Under the pieces are notes generated by a model, which searched no databases, was not told the DNA's origin, and was given only the letters and a program-made list of their open reading frames with translations. DNA of 64,000 nt. Source: Aliarcobacter cryaerophilus ATCC 43158. Lineage in GTDB: Bacteria; Campylobacterota; Campylobacteria; Campylobacterales; Arcobacteraceae. The stretch is taken from contig NZ_CP032823.1 of the NCBI RefSeq assembly GCF_003660105.1, positions 682,001 through 746,000 of the forward strand, read 5' to 3'. Positions 25,798-34,324 of the stretch are shown here, one piece after another (positions within the stretch are counted from its first letter, which is position 1; each line of letters starts with the position of its first letter). A program made the translations under genes and the position numbers.

Positions 25798-27495
25798 TTA
25801 TGCCTTTATATCTATTTTTGAACTAGATATAAAATCGTTGTTATAGTTGTTTTGATAAACATTTGTTGGTTTTTGTTCTTTAGTTTCACTCTCTTCTTTC
25901 ATATCAAGAAGTTTAATATTCATAGGAATAATATTTGCTTCATTTAGAGCTAGTTTTAATTTTTGTAAATTATCTCTTAGTGCTACTTTAAAATGCTCTC
26001 TTTGTGCATAAATTGTCATATCAAGCTTATTGTCATCATACATTGAAAGCATTAAATCTATTTTACCAAAATCTTTTAAGGTAAGTTTAATTTGACAAAA
26101 AAACTTATCTTCATCTTTTTGTTTAATCTCAACTGAGCCATCTTCTAGCATCTCCCAAAAAAATGGAATATATACAAAATTTGAATTTGAAACAAGTGAA
26201 GTTAGCTGTTGCATATCGATTTGAGTTAGAAGATTGTTTATTGTTTTTAAGCTATCTTGAGACTTTATATCTGTTTTTTGTGCAACTTCTTCTTGCATTT
26301 TAAGAAGTATTGATTTGAAATCATTATCAAGCTTTTGATTATCTTTTGGATTGTCCAAGTTATTATTTGTATATTCTTGAATAATATTTTCTACTTTTTT
26401 TATCAAAGAGTTTATCTGATTTTGTATCTCTATATTTTTTGGATTAATAGCTTGTAGGCTCTCTTTTAATGCAGTTAAAAGTGGGTTTAAGTTTGTAGCA
26501 AAATTATTTGAAAAATTTGAGATATTTGTATTTTGTACACTATTTAAAATAGCTTCACTTTTTGAAAATAGATCTGGTAGTGAGATTAATTTATCAATCA
26601 AAGGTAAGATATTTTTATTTTGTACTATATTTTGATTTTGTGTAAAGTCTTGTTTTATTTGAGATAAGAGCTCTTTTACTTGATTATTTATCAAGTTTTT
26701 AATTTGTGTATTTTCTATATTTATATCTTCAGTTTGTGGTGTTTGTATTAATGTTTTTGGTACTATATTTTCAGTTCTTGACTCTATCATTGAGCCATTT
26801 TGTATAAAATTTTTTAATTCATTTGCAAGGTTATTTAGAGTTTGTGTTTGATTTGGATTTAAAGAATTACTTAAATTTTGTAAAGAGCTTACTAAAGTTT
26901 TAATATTATTTAATAGCTCACTACTTTTAAAAGAGCTATCTTTTGGTATGTTTTTTAAAATATTATCAATTATTTGACTGCTGTTTTTTGCCTCTGGAGT
27001 ATCTATTGTTTTTATAAGATTTGAGATATTTTGCAAAAGATTTTCTAGTTTTGCATTTGGATTTGAAGATAACTTATTTTCTAAGAAAATACCACTATTT
27101 TTTATTTGCTCTTTTAAATTATCAGCAGTAATATCTTTTATATTTTTTAAAAAACTCTCCAAAAGAGGTTTGAATTTTTGAAGTGATTCTTCATCTTTTA
27201 TATTTTCCAATAAAGATGATAAATTTGAAGATAGAGTTCCTAAATCTTTAAAAGCAGTTGAGTTTTTTAATATATTTTCTAAACTACTATTTGATTTTGT
27301 ACCATCTTTTATTGAGTTTAAAACCTCTTTTAAAATAGAACTAGCATTTGTATTTGTAGCGCTTGAAGAATTTTGGCTATCTTGTTTTAAAATATTATTT
27401 AGAGTTTTATTATCTGCTTCTTTTAAAGCATCATTTAAAACTCTATTATTGTTTGCTAAAAGTATATTTAGTGCTGATCCATTTGAAATTAACAT
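25798..27495 (-). CDS. FliK-like flagellar hook-length control protein
   Basis: The 565-residue protein has a long Asn/Ser/Leu-rich low-complexity N-terminal region (1-430) with many NILKN/NLL repeats, then a Flg_hook-type C-terminal domain (about 445-545: CQIKLTLKDFGKIDLMLSMYDD, FKVALRDNLQKLKLALNEANI). FliK measures hook length and switches export specificity by touching the FlhB C-domain. That this gene is followed by an FlhB C-domain homologue strengthens the reading. Whether it is the main FliK or a second one cannot be told from this window. Confidence 0.78.
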   Translation of the reverse strand: MLISNGSALNILLANNNRVLNDALKEADNKTLNNILKQDSQNSSSATNTNASSILKEVLNSIKDGTKSNSSLENILKNSTAFKDLGTLSSNLSSLLENIKDEESLQKFKPLLESFLKNIKDITADNLKEQIKNSGIFLENKLSSNPNAKLENLLQNISNLIKTIDTPEAKNSSQIIDNILKNIPKDSSFKSSELLNNIKTLVSSLQNLSNSLNPNQTQTLNNLANELKNFIQNGSMIESRTENIVPKTLIQTPQTEDINIENTQIKNLINNQVKELLSQIKQDFTQNQNIVQNKNILPLIDKLISLPDLFSKSEAILNSVQNTNISNFSNNFATNLNPLLTALKESLQAINPKNIEIQNQINSLIKKVENIIQEYTNNNLDNPKDNQKLDNDFKSILLKMQEEVAQKTDIKSQDSLKTINNLLTQIDMQQLTSLVSNSNFVYIPFFWEMLEDGSVEIKQKDEDKFFCQIKLTLKDFGKIDLMLSMYDDNKLDMTIYAQREHFKVALRDNLQKLKLALNEANIIPMNIKLLDMKEESETKEQKPTNVYQNNYNNDFISSSKIDIKA

Positions 27496-27537
27496 TTTAG
27501 ACCATAGTGTAATATATTTTTCTAGAGTAGATTTTAT

Positions 27538-28509
27538 CTACTCCATAAAAGAGATATTTTTAAAAAACTCTCTATATTTTGTATCTTTTTCATCTCTAGC
27601 TTTCATAGCAGCTCTTGGATGTTCATTTAATTGCCCTGTTATCATGTATGGAATACTATATCCCCAATCAAGTTTTTTCTCTAATTCAACTATATAATTT
27701 TCAATAAACTCTAAAACAGGCATCTGTTTATATTTTGGGTTTTTTAAAAATCCTAAAAGAAGCTCTAGTGGACAATTTCCTGCTCCTCTTCCTAGTCCTG
27801 AAACAGTAACATCTAGAAAACTTGCCCCATAAATCATTGCTTCTAATGTATTTGCATATGCAAGTTGAAGATTATTGTGTGCATGAATTCCAACTTTTTT
27901 ACCTGATTTTTGAGCAAAACTAAGATATTTTTCTGTTAATTTTCGTATTTGTTCAGGATAAAAAGAACCAAAACTATCAGCTATATAAATTACATCAACA
28001 TTTGTTTTAGAAAGTTGTTCTAAAACTTCATCTAGCTCATCATCAAATGATTTTGAAATAGCCATTATATTTACAGTTGTTTCATAACCTTTTGCATGAG
28101 CATCTTCTATTAGCTCAATTGCTGCTGGAATTTGGTGAATATATGTTGCAATTCTAATCATATCAACAACACTTTGCTCTTTTGGTCTAAGTTCTTCTTT
28201 TAAACTTCTTCCAATATCACTCATAACAGCAATTTTTAGATTTGTATTATTTTCCCCTACGATTCTTCTTATGTCTTCTTCTTTACAAAAATTCCAAGGT
28301 CCATACTCCTCTTCACTCATTAAAGTTGGAGATACATTTTTTCCTATTTCCATATAATCAACACCACTAGCAACACACATTTCATAGTGAGCTTTTACAA
28401 ACTCATCACTAAAATGGAAGTTATTTACAAGTCCACCATCTCTAATAGTACAATCAAAAACTTTTAAATCTTCTCTAACTGAAAGTATAGTTCCTTTTTT
28501 CTCTAGCAT
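27538..28509 (-). CDS. HMG-CoA lyase-like/DRE-TIM aldolase-family protein
   Basis: The 323-residue protein belongs to the DRE-TIM metallolyase superfamily. The barrel opens with VFDCTIRDGGLVNNFHF (Asp-x-Thr-x-Arg-Asp), and the metal-binding HAHNNLQLAYANTLEA motif and SGLGRGAGNCPLELLL follow. Relatives include 4-hydroxy-2-oxovalerate aldolase, isopropylmalate synthase and HMG-CoA lyase. No acylating aldehyde dehydrogenase partner is nearby, so the substrate is not assigned; similar enzymes sit in sugar or surface-polysaccharide loci. It is followed by the flagellar-type group after 42 bases. Confidence 0.8.
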   Translation of the reverse strand: MLEKKGTILSVREDLKVFDCTIRDGGLVNNFHFSDEFVKAHYEMCVASGVDYMEIGKNVSPTLMSEEEYGPWNFCKEEDIRRIVGENNTNLKIAVMSDIGRSLKEELRPKEQSVVDMIRIATYIHQIPAAIELIEDAHAKGYETTVNIMAISKSFDDELDEVLEQLSKTNVDVIYIADSFGSFYPEQIRKLTEKYLSFAQKSGKKVGIHAHNNLQLAYANTLEAMIYGASFLDVTVSGLGRGAGNCPLELLLGFLKNPKYKQMPVLEFIENYIVELEKKLDWGYSIPYMITGQLNEHPRAAMKARDEKDTKYREFFKNISFME

Positions 28510-28575
28510 TATCTCTTTTCCTTAATTTTTTTAGTTCTAAATATTAGCCAAATGTAACAAAAATTTTTATTAATA

Positions 28576-29367
28576 CTATTTTATTTTTAGAACTTCCTCT
28601 ATTTCTTCGTATTTAAAGCTTTTATAATCGATAGATTTTTGTTTTATTGCATTTATTGCCATTCTATCTGCTAGTTCATTACCTTCAATTCCATTATGAC
28701 CTTTTACATACTCTAGGTTTACTTTTGATTTTAACTTTTCAAAGAGTTCATGTGATTTTATAATTAAAGGAAGATTTTTTATCTCGCCACCTTTTTTACT
28801 CCATCCATTTTTTTTCCAAGAGTAAGCCCATGTCGAGATACAATCTATTGCATATCTAGAGTCTGTAAAAATTGATATAGCATTATTACTACTTGTTTCA
28901 TTTGCTATTTGCAAAGCTTTATATAGAGCATTTAGTTCAGCTATATTGTTTGTTCCCATCTCAACAAAATCTCCATATAATAAAACTGGATTTTTGTCAT
29001 CAAAATAAACTGCTATTCCACTTCCTGCATTTCCAGGATTTCCACTACAAGCTCCATCACAATATATTTTTAAAATATTATTTGGTGTTGAGATATTGTT
29101 ATCTATATTTTTATATACATTTGCTTTTATTTTGTTGTGCTCTAATACTAAATGATAGTTTGAAATTATTTTCTCTTGGCATTCTAAATCAGTAATACCT
29201 TTTAGAAGCATTAGTAAATTTGAGTCATTTTTTGAGATCTCTTTTCCTAAAGCTTCATTTTCATAATTTTTCTCAAAACTAAAATCTATCTTTAATATAT
29301 CAAGCTGTTTTTTATTTAAAGTACCATTGTAATCAATCTTACTTAAAAAATTTTTATCTATTTTCAT
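28576..29367 (-). CDS. rnhA: Ribonuclease HI with N-terminal extension
   Basis: RNase HI degrades the RNA strand of RNA-DNA hybrids. Residues about 98-250 are the catalytic domain, with the Asp104-Glu144-Asp169-Asp234 metal-binding set (YCDGACSGNPG, NNIAELNAL, FTDSRYA, GNELADRMA) and His224. The total is 263 residues against about 150 in E. coli; residues 1-95 form an extra N-terminal region with no hybrid-binding (HBD) motif that I can recognise. It is divergent from the NIT chemoreceptor. Confidence 0.92.
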   Translation of the reverse strand: MKIDKNFLSKIDYNGTLNKKQLDILKIDFSFEKNYENEALGKEISKNDSNLLMLLKGITDLECQEKIISNYHLVLEHNKIKANVYKNIDNNISTPNNILKIYCDGACSGNPGNAGSGIAVYFDDKNPVLLYGDFVEMGTNNIAELNALYKALQIANETSSNNAISIFTDSRYAIDCISTWAYSWKKNGWSKKGGEIKNLPLIIKSHELFEKLKSKVNLEYVKGHNGIEGNELADRMAINAIKQKSIDYKSFKYEEIEEVLKIK

Positions 29368-29459
29368 ATCACTTTTACTTATAATTAATTTTTATATTTG
29401 AAAATTGTACAAAAATAGGGCTTTATTGTTGTTGTAAATTAATGAAAAATAGCCAAAAT

Positions 29460-29465
29460 TATGCT
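29460..29465 (+). promoter_or_regulatory. Candidate -10 box for the NIT chemoreceptor gene
   Basis: TATGCT lies 28 bases before the ATG in the region between the divergent rnhA and chemoreceptor genes. The assignment rests on position and hexamer similarity only. Confidence 0.35.
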
Positions 29466-29493
29466 ACAGTTACGCAAAAACTTAGGATTTTAA

Positions 29494-31716
29494 ATGATTT
29501 CAAAACTATCTATAAAACAAAAACTAATAGCAATTATGCTTATTCCACTGATTATTGTGATTTTGTTAGCAGCAAAATTAGCCTATGACTCGTATCAGAG
29601 TTTGGAAAACCTTAAATCATTAGATAAAGTTGTTATCTTATCTACAAAAATTGGTGCTTTGGTTCATGAAACTCAAAAAGAGAGAGGTATGACAGCTGGA
29701 TTTATTGGAAGTAAAGGTGTTAAATTTAAAGATGAATTACCAAAACAAAGAGAAGATGTAAATAAACAAATAACTTTTTTAAATGATTTTTTAACAAGTT
29801 TTGATAAATCAAAATATAGTGATGAATTTATAAAAAATCTAAATAGTGGTTTAGAAAAGTTAAAAGATTTACAAGCTGTAAGAAATAGTGTAAATAGTTT
29901 AAATATTGCAGCACCTATTGCAATAGCTTATTATACAGATGCAAATACTCTTTTACTTAATACTTTAGGAACTATTGTAAAATTTTCAAATAGCCCAAAT
30001 ATTACAAAAGAGCTGGGAAGTTATATGAACTTTTTACTTGCAAAAGAGCGAACTGGAATAGAAAGAGCAGTTGGTACAAATACTTTTGCACAAAATAAGT
30101 TTACAGAAGGTTTAAAAGCTAGATTTTATACTCTTATAGCTGAACAAACTGCATATTTGGATATTTTTTCAAAAATTGCTTCAAAAGATATGGTAGATTT
30201 TTACTTAAAAACAGTTGTTGGAAAAGATATAGAAGAGGTTGAAAAGATGCGAAAAATAGCACTTTTTAGTAATATCGAAGAGAACTTTGAAGTAGATCCA
30301 AATTATTGGTTTGAAACAATTACAAAAAAGATAAATCTTTTGAAAAATGTTGAAGATCATATTTCTATTCATCTTTTAAATGAGATTAATCTAGAAAAAG
30401 ATGAAGCAACATTTCATCTAGTACTTTTCTCACTATTAAGTATTTTTGGTATTGGTATTACGATGATTTTGGCAAGAACTATTGCATTTACAATCTTAAT
30501 AGATGTTGCTAGTGTACGATCTGGAATAGAAGAGTTTTTTGCTTTCATTAATTTTGAAAAAGATGATATTAAATTAATTGGTGTTGATTCAACAGATGAG
30601 TTAGGAATGATGTCTAAAATTATTAATAAAAATATTTCAAATACTAAAGCAAATATACAAAAAGATAGAGAGTTAATAGCAGATACAATAAGAGTTGCAA
30701 ATAGTATTAATAAAGGACATTTGGACCAAAAAATTATGGTTAATTCAAATAATCCGGCATTAAATGAGCTTAAAGACATTATAAATGAGATGTTAAATAC
30801 TCTAAACAGTAATATTTTAAATATTTTAAAAGTTCTAACTTCTTACTCAAAACTAGATTTTAAACCAAGATTGAAAGATAATGATCTTGAGGGAATTATT
30901 CAAGAGTTGGAAAAAGATATAAATATTTTAAGAGATGTTATTACTCAAACATTACTTGATAACAAAAAAGTTGGGTTCACTTTAAAAGATAATGCTAATA
31001 TTCTAAGTTTTAATATGCAAAGTATATCAACAGCTGCAAATTCACAAGCTGCATCTTTAGAAGAAACTGCTGCTTCTTTAGAAGAGATAACATCAAATAT
31101 TACAAATAATACACAAACAACTACAAAGATGGCAAGTTATGGTGAAAAAGTAAAAGAGTCAATAAAAATTGGGCAAGATTTAGCAAACAAAACTGTTAGT
31201 TCTATGGAAGATATAAATAAACAAGCATTGGCTATAAATGAAGCTATTGGTGTAATTGACCAAATAGCATTTCAAACAAATATTCTAAGTCTAAATGCTG
31301 CTGTTGAAGCTGCAACTGCGGGAGAAGCTGGAAAAGGTTTTGCTGTTGTTGCTGGAGAAGTTCGAAATCTTGCAAGTAGAAGTGCTGAAGCTGCAAATGA
31401 GATAAAAAGAATAGTACAGTTAGCTACAAGCAAAACAAAAGAGGGTAGTGAAATTGCAAATAGTATGATAGAGGGATACACATCTTTAAATGAAAATATA
31501 TCTATAACTTTAGACTTAATACAAAATGTAACAACAGCTAGTAAAGAGCAATCAGTTGGAATGGTACAAATAAATGATGCTGTAAACAACCTTGATCAAA
31601 TTACTCAAAGAAATGCACAAAGTGCATCTGAAGCAAATGAAATTGCAAAACAAACACTAGAAATATCAAATGAGATTATAGAACAAGTAAACTCTAAAGA
31701 GTTTGATGGAAAGTAA
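29494..31716 (+). CDS. Methyl-accepting chemotaxis protein with NIT sensor domain
   Basis: The 740-residue receptor has a membrane segment near residues 12-30, a large periplasmic helical domain (about 35-300) and a second membrane segment near 308-328. The periplasmic part contains [19 protein letters not shown] and [12 protein letters not shown], the hallmarks of NIT domains associated with nitrate/nitrite sensing. A HAMP-like linker and the signalling domain ([37 protein letters not shown]) follow. It ends at NSKEFDGK, with no CheR-recruiting pentapeptide, unlike the receptor at 11-1966. The nitrate/nitrite ligand is a family-based guess. Confidence 0.93.
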   Translation: MISKLSIKQKLIAIMLIPLIIVILLAAKLAYDSYQSLENLKSLDKVVILSTKIGALVHETQKERGMTAGFIGSKGVKFKDELPKQREDVNKQITFLNDFLTSFDKSKYSDEFIKNLNSGLEKLKDLQAVRNSVNSLNIAAPIAIAYYTDANTLLLNTLGTIVKFSNSPNITKELGSYMNFLLAKERTGIERAVGTNTFAQNKFTEGLKARFYTLIAEQTAYLDIFSKIASKDMVDFYLKTVVGKDIEEVEKMRKIALFSNIEENFEVDPNYWFETITKKINLLKNVEDHISIHLLNEINLEKDEATFHLVLFSLLSIFGIGITMILARTIAFTILIDVASVRSGIEEFFAFINFEKDDIKLIGVDSTDELGMMSKIINKNISNTKANIQKDRELIADTIRVANSINKGHLDQKIMVNSNNPALNELKDIINEMLNTLNSNILNILKVLTSYSKLDFKPRLKDNDLEGIIQELEKDINILRDVITQTLLDNKKVGFTLKDNANILSFNMQSISTAANSQAASLEETAASLEEITSNITNNTQTTTKMASYGEKVKESIKIGQDLANKTVSSMEDINKQALAINEAIGVIDQIAFQTNILSLNAAVEAATAGEAGKGFAVVAGEVRNLASRSAEAANEIKRIVQLATSKTKEGSEIANSMIEGYTSLNENISITLDLIQNVTTASKEQSVGMVQINDAVNNLDQITQRNAQSASEANEIAKQTLEISNEIIEQVNSKEFDGK

Positions 31717-31725
31717 GAAATAATA

Positions 31726-31752
31726 AGAGTTATATTTATGGAATATAACTCT
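31726..31752. terminator. Bidirectional terminator between chemoreceptor and DUF2721 genes
   Basis: This is a perfect 11-base-pair stem (31726-31736 with 31742-31752) with a five-base loop. It lies just after the chemoreceptor stop and includes the last codons and stop of the convergent gene, followed by T-rich DNA. Confidence 0.7.
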
Positions 31753-32203
31753 CTTTATTGTTTATAAATTTTGTAGTATAAAAAAGCTCTCTTAAAAATA
31801 AAATTAGTGAAACTACTAAACAACTCATAGCCAAAATAAATAAAATTGCTATTAAAAAAGTATGTTCAAAATGAAAAAATGAACTTAAAAATATTGTGAT
31901 AATAACCAAAGCAATTAAAAGACCAGTAGTTGTCCCAAAAAATATTGCACGGTTCGTATTATTCATTCTCATAGTTAAAAAATCTCTTCTAGATTTTATC
32001 ATATCTCTTAATTCATCATCTATTTTATTTTCCTCTTTTTTTTCACTCTCAAATTTATCTAATTTATCAACTTTATCAATGATTCTAACTAATCTTCCTG
32101 TAAAAACATTTAGAAGCCCTGCAACACCTGCTAATAAAAAAACAGGTGCAACAGAGAGTTGAATCATACTTGATACTGAATTTATTTCATTTATATTTAT
32201 CAC
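31736..32203 (-). CDS. DUF2721 membrane protein
   Basis: The 155-residue protein has three hydrophobic segments (about 13-33, 85-107, 112-135) and a charged loop (about 45-75). The N-terminus, VSSMIQLSVAPVFLLAGVAGLLNVFTGRLVRIIDK, matches the DUF2721 family, whose function is unknown. Its start overlaps the stop of the upstream DUF302 gene by 1 base, so the two are translated from one message. Confidence 0.85.
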   Translation of the reverse strand: MININEINSVSSMIQLSVAPVFLLAGVAGLLNVFTGRLVRIIDKVDKLDKFESEKKEENKIDDELRDMIKSRRDFLTMRMNNTNRAIFFGTTTGLLIALVIITIFLSSFFHFEHTFLIAILFILAMSCLVVSLILFLRELFYTTKFINNKESYIP

Positions 32204-32580
32204 TATTTTGCTTCTTCAATTATTTTTAAAAGCCCTTCTTGTGTTTTTTGTGCAAGTTCTATTAAATCAGGGTTTATATCATCTACTAATTGAACTAAAG
32301 AGTTTAAAGTTATATTTGTCTCTCCATCTTGAGTGTAAACTGCTATTTTGCAAGGCATAATACAAGCTAAACTAATATCTTCATTTAAAAAAGTTTCAGC
32401 AACATTTGGATTACAAATATCAACTATTTGGCACTGTGCATCTAATTTTTTACCTTTTGAGTTTAAAGTCTCTTTTATATTGTGTATGTGTTGAACTCCA
32501 AAACCATGGTTTGGGGCTAACTCTTTTATGCTATCAACTACTTCTTGAACTGTTTTGTTTGATATTTCTATATATTGCAT
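32203..32580 (-). CDS. DUF302 domain protein
   Basis: The 125-residue protein is a single DUF302 domain, recognisable by KELAPNHGFGVQHIHNI near the N-terminus, CQIVDICNPNVAETFL in the middle and MPCKIAVYTQDGETNITL after it. There is no signal peptide, so it is likely cytoplasmic. DUF302 proteins have a small alpha-beta fold; the function is not settled. The conserved Cys residues in the CQIVDIC and MPCK positions are retained. It is the first gene of a two-gene unit with DUF2721. Confidence 0.85.
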   Translation of the reverse strand: MQYIEISNKTVQEVVDSIKELAPNHGFGVQHIHNIKETLNSKGKKLDAQCQIVDICNPNVAETFLNEDISLACIMPCKIAVYTQDGETNITLNSLVQLVDDINPDLIELAQKTQEGLLKIIEEAK

Positions 32581-32670
32581 TTTTTTTTCCTTTTATATAT
32601 TTTTTATTGATTGTAGCAAATTAATTTTTATAAAAACCTATTCTTTACACTTTATGAATAAAAATGAAAA

Positions 32671-32823
32671 AATTGTGATATAATCTCACAATTTCGGCAT
32701 ACTTCGGTCTATGCCTGACTTCGTTTATGTAGATTTTCTACAACTCATTTAAACTCAAATTATTCAACCTAGATCGTAACTTAAGCTAATAACTTTTGTA
32801 GGTTCATAAAACAAAAGGTACTT
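32671..32823 (+). promoter_or_regulatory. Structured leader of the RNA helicase gene
   Basis: A candidate -10 box TATAAT (32679-32684) sits in the spacer of an 8-base inverted repeat (32671-32678 with 32686-32693). Downstream are three stem-loops: 32696-32701 with 32710-32715 (CUUCGG-containing loop), 32728-32733 with 32737-32742, and 32793-32799 with 32811-32817. The last stem takes in most of the AAAAGG ribosome site before the ATG at 32824. Long structured leaders are known for cold-shock helicase messages; control here is inferred. Confidence 0.5.
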
Positions 32824-34200
32824 ATGTCATTTTTAAATTTAGGATTATGTGCACAAATTCTTCGTGCAGTAAAAGAAGAGGGCTATACAACAGCAACTCC
32901 TATTCAAACAGAGTCTATTCCTGTTATATTAGCAAAAAAAGATGTTTTAGCGGCTGCTCAAACAGGAACTGGAAAAACAGCAGGTTTTACACTTCCATTA
33001 TTGGAATTATTAAATAAAAACTATTCAAAAGATAAAAAAATTGTTGTAAAAGCACTTATTTTAACACCAACAAGAGAGTTAGCAACTCAAGTAGGACAAA
33101 GTGTTGAAGTTTATGGAAAATATCTTCCATTTAAATCAGCTGTTATTTTTGGAGGAGTTGGAATAAATCCTCAAAAAGCAATTTTGAAAAAAGGTGTTGA
33201 TATTATTACAGCAACTCCTGGAAGATTGCTTGATTTGGTTTCTCAAGATTGTTTAGATTTATCAAAAGTAGAGTTTTTGGTTTTAGATGAAGCTGATAGA
33301 ATGCTTGATATGGGATTTATTCATGATATTAAAAAGATATTATCAATTTTGCCAAAACAAAGACAAAATTTACTTTTTTCAGCTACTTTTTCACCAGAGA
33401 TTAAAAAATTAGCAGATGGTTTACTAAATTCTCCAACTTTAATAGAGGCTTCAAAAGCAAATAGTACTTCACATAAAGTTGAACAAACTGTTCATCATGT
33501 TGATAAAGAGAGAAAAAAAGAGCTTTTAATTCATCTTTTGAATAAAAATAGCTGGAGACAAGTTTTAGTATTTACAAGAACAAAACATGGTGCAAATAAA
33601 CTAAGTGAAGCTTTAATAAAAGATAAAATAACTTCAGCTGCAATTCATGGAAATAAATCTCAAGGTGCGAGAACAAAAGCTTTGGATGATTTTAAAGCTG
33701 GAAGCGTAAGAGTTTTGGTAGCAACTGATATAGCTGCAAGGGGAATTGATATAGACCAACTTCCTCATGTAATAAATTTTGAGTTACCAAATGTTCCTGA
33801 AGATTATGTTCATAGAATTGGTAGAACTGGACGAGCTGGAAATAGTGGAGATGCTATATCTTTGGTTTGTATTGATGAGCATGATTATTTGTTTGGAATT
33901 GAGAAATTAATTAAACAAAAAATAAATAAAATAGCAATCGAAGGCTTTAAAGTAAATCCAAATATAAAAGCAGAACCTATTTCAAATGGTAGAAACAGAG
34001 CAACACAAAGTAGAGCTTCTAAAACAGAAGATAAAACTTCTAGCTCAAAAAGAACTTTTGGTAAGAAAAGAGATGAAGAAAAATCACCATCAAGTGTAAA
34101 ACCAAGAGGAAATAGCAATAGATTTGGCTCAAAAAGAGGTGAAACTTCATCTAGTAACTCAAGAAACAGAAGAGTAAGCTCAAGTTTAAAAAGTAAATAA
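32824..34200 (+). CDS. DEAD-box RNA helicase (RhlE-like)
   Basis: The 458-residue protein has the full DEAD-box motif set: the Q motif ([14 protein letters not shown]), [11 protein letters not shown] (motif I), [25 protein letters not shown] (motif II), FSATF (motif III), [13 protein letters not shown] and [10 protein letters not shown] (motif VI). Residues about 380-458 form a basic Ser/Arg/Lys tail typical of RhlE-type helicases that bind RNA non-specifically. These enzymes act in ribosome assembly and RNA turnover, often in the cold. The gene has its own promoter and a 130-base structured leader. Confidence 0.95.
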   Translation: MSFLNLGLCAQILRAVKEEGYTTATPIQTESIPVILAKKDVLAAAQTGTGKTAGFTLPLLELLNKNYSKDKKIVVKALILTPTRELATQVGQSVEVYGKYLPFKSAVIFGGVGINPQKAILKKGVDIITATPGRLLDLVSQDCLDLSKVEFLVLDEADRMLDMGFIHDIKKILSILPKQRQNLLFSATFSPEIKKLADGLLNSPTLIEASKANSTSHKVEQTVHHVDKERKKELLIHLLNKNSWRQVLVFTRTKHGANKLSEALIKDKITSAAIHGNKSQGARTKALDDFKAGSVRVLVATDIAARGIDIDQLPHVINFELPNVPEDYVHRIGRTGRAGNSGDAISLVCIDEHDYLFGIEKLIKQKINKIAIEGFKVNPNIKAEPISNGRNRATQSRASKTEDKTSSSKRTFGKKRDEEKSPSSVKPRGNSNRFGSKRGETSSSNSRNRRVSSSLKSK

Positions 34201-34212
34201 ACTCAAATGTTA

Positions 34213-34240
34213 AAGTAAGATATTTCAAAATATCTTACTT
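34213..34240 (+). terminator. Probable terminator after the RNA helicase gene
   Basis: A perfect 13-base inverted repeat (34213-34225 with 34228-34240) lies 13 bases after the helicase stop. The tail is only weakly T-rich, so some read-through to the metal ATPase gene is possible. Confidence 0.55.
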
Positions 34241-34324
34241 GCTTCATAAAATTAATATTCAATTCATAGCCATATAGATATACTTTTTTCTTTAAAAATA
34301 TTGTAAAATAGAAAGAATTTATAT

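Noticed and set aside
30414-31589. Minus-strand open frames within the NIT chemoreceptor gene
   Set aside because: They mirror the coiled-coil coding sequence and have no independent features.
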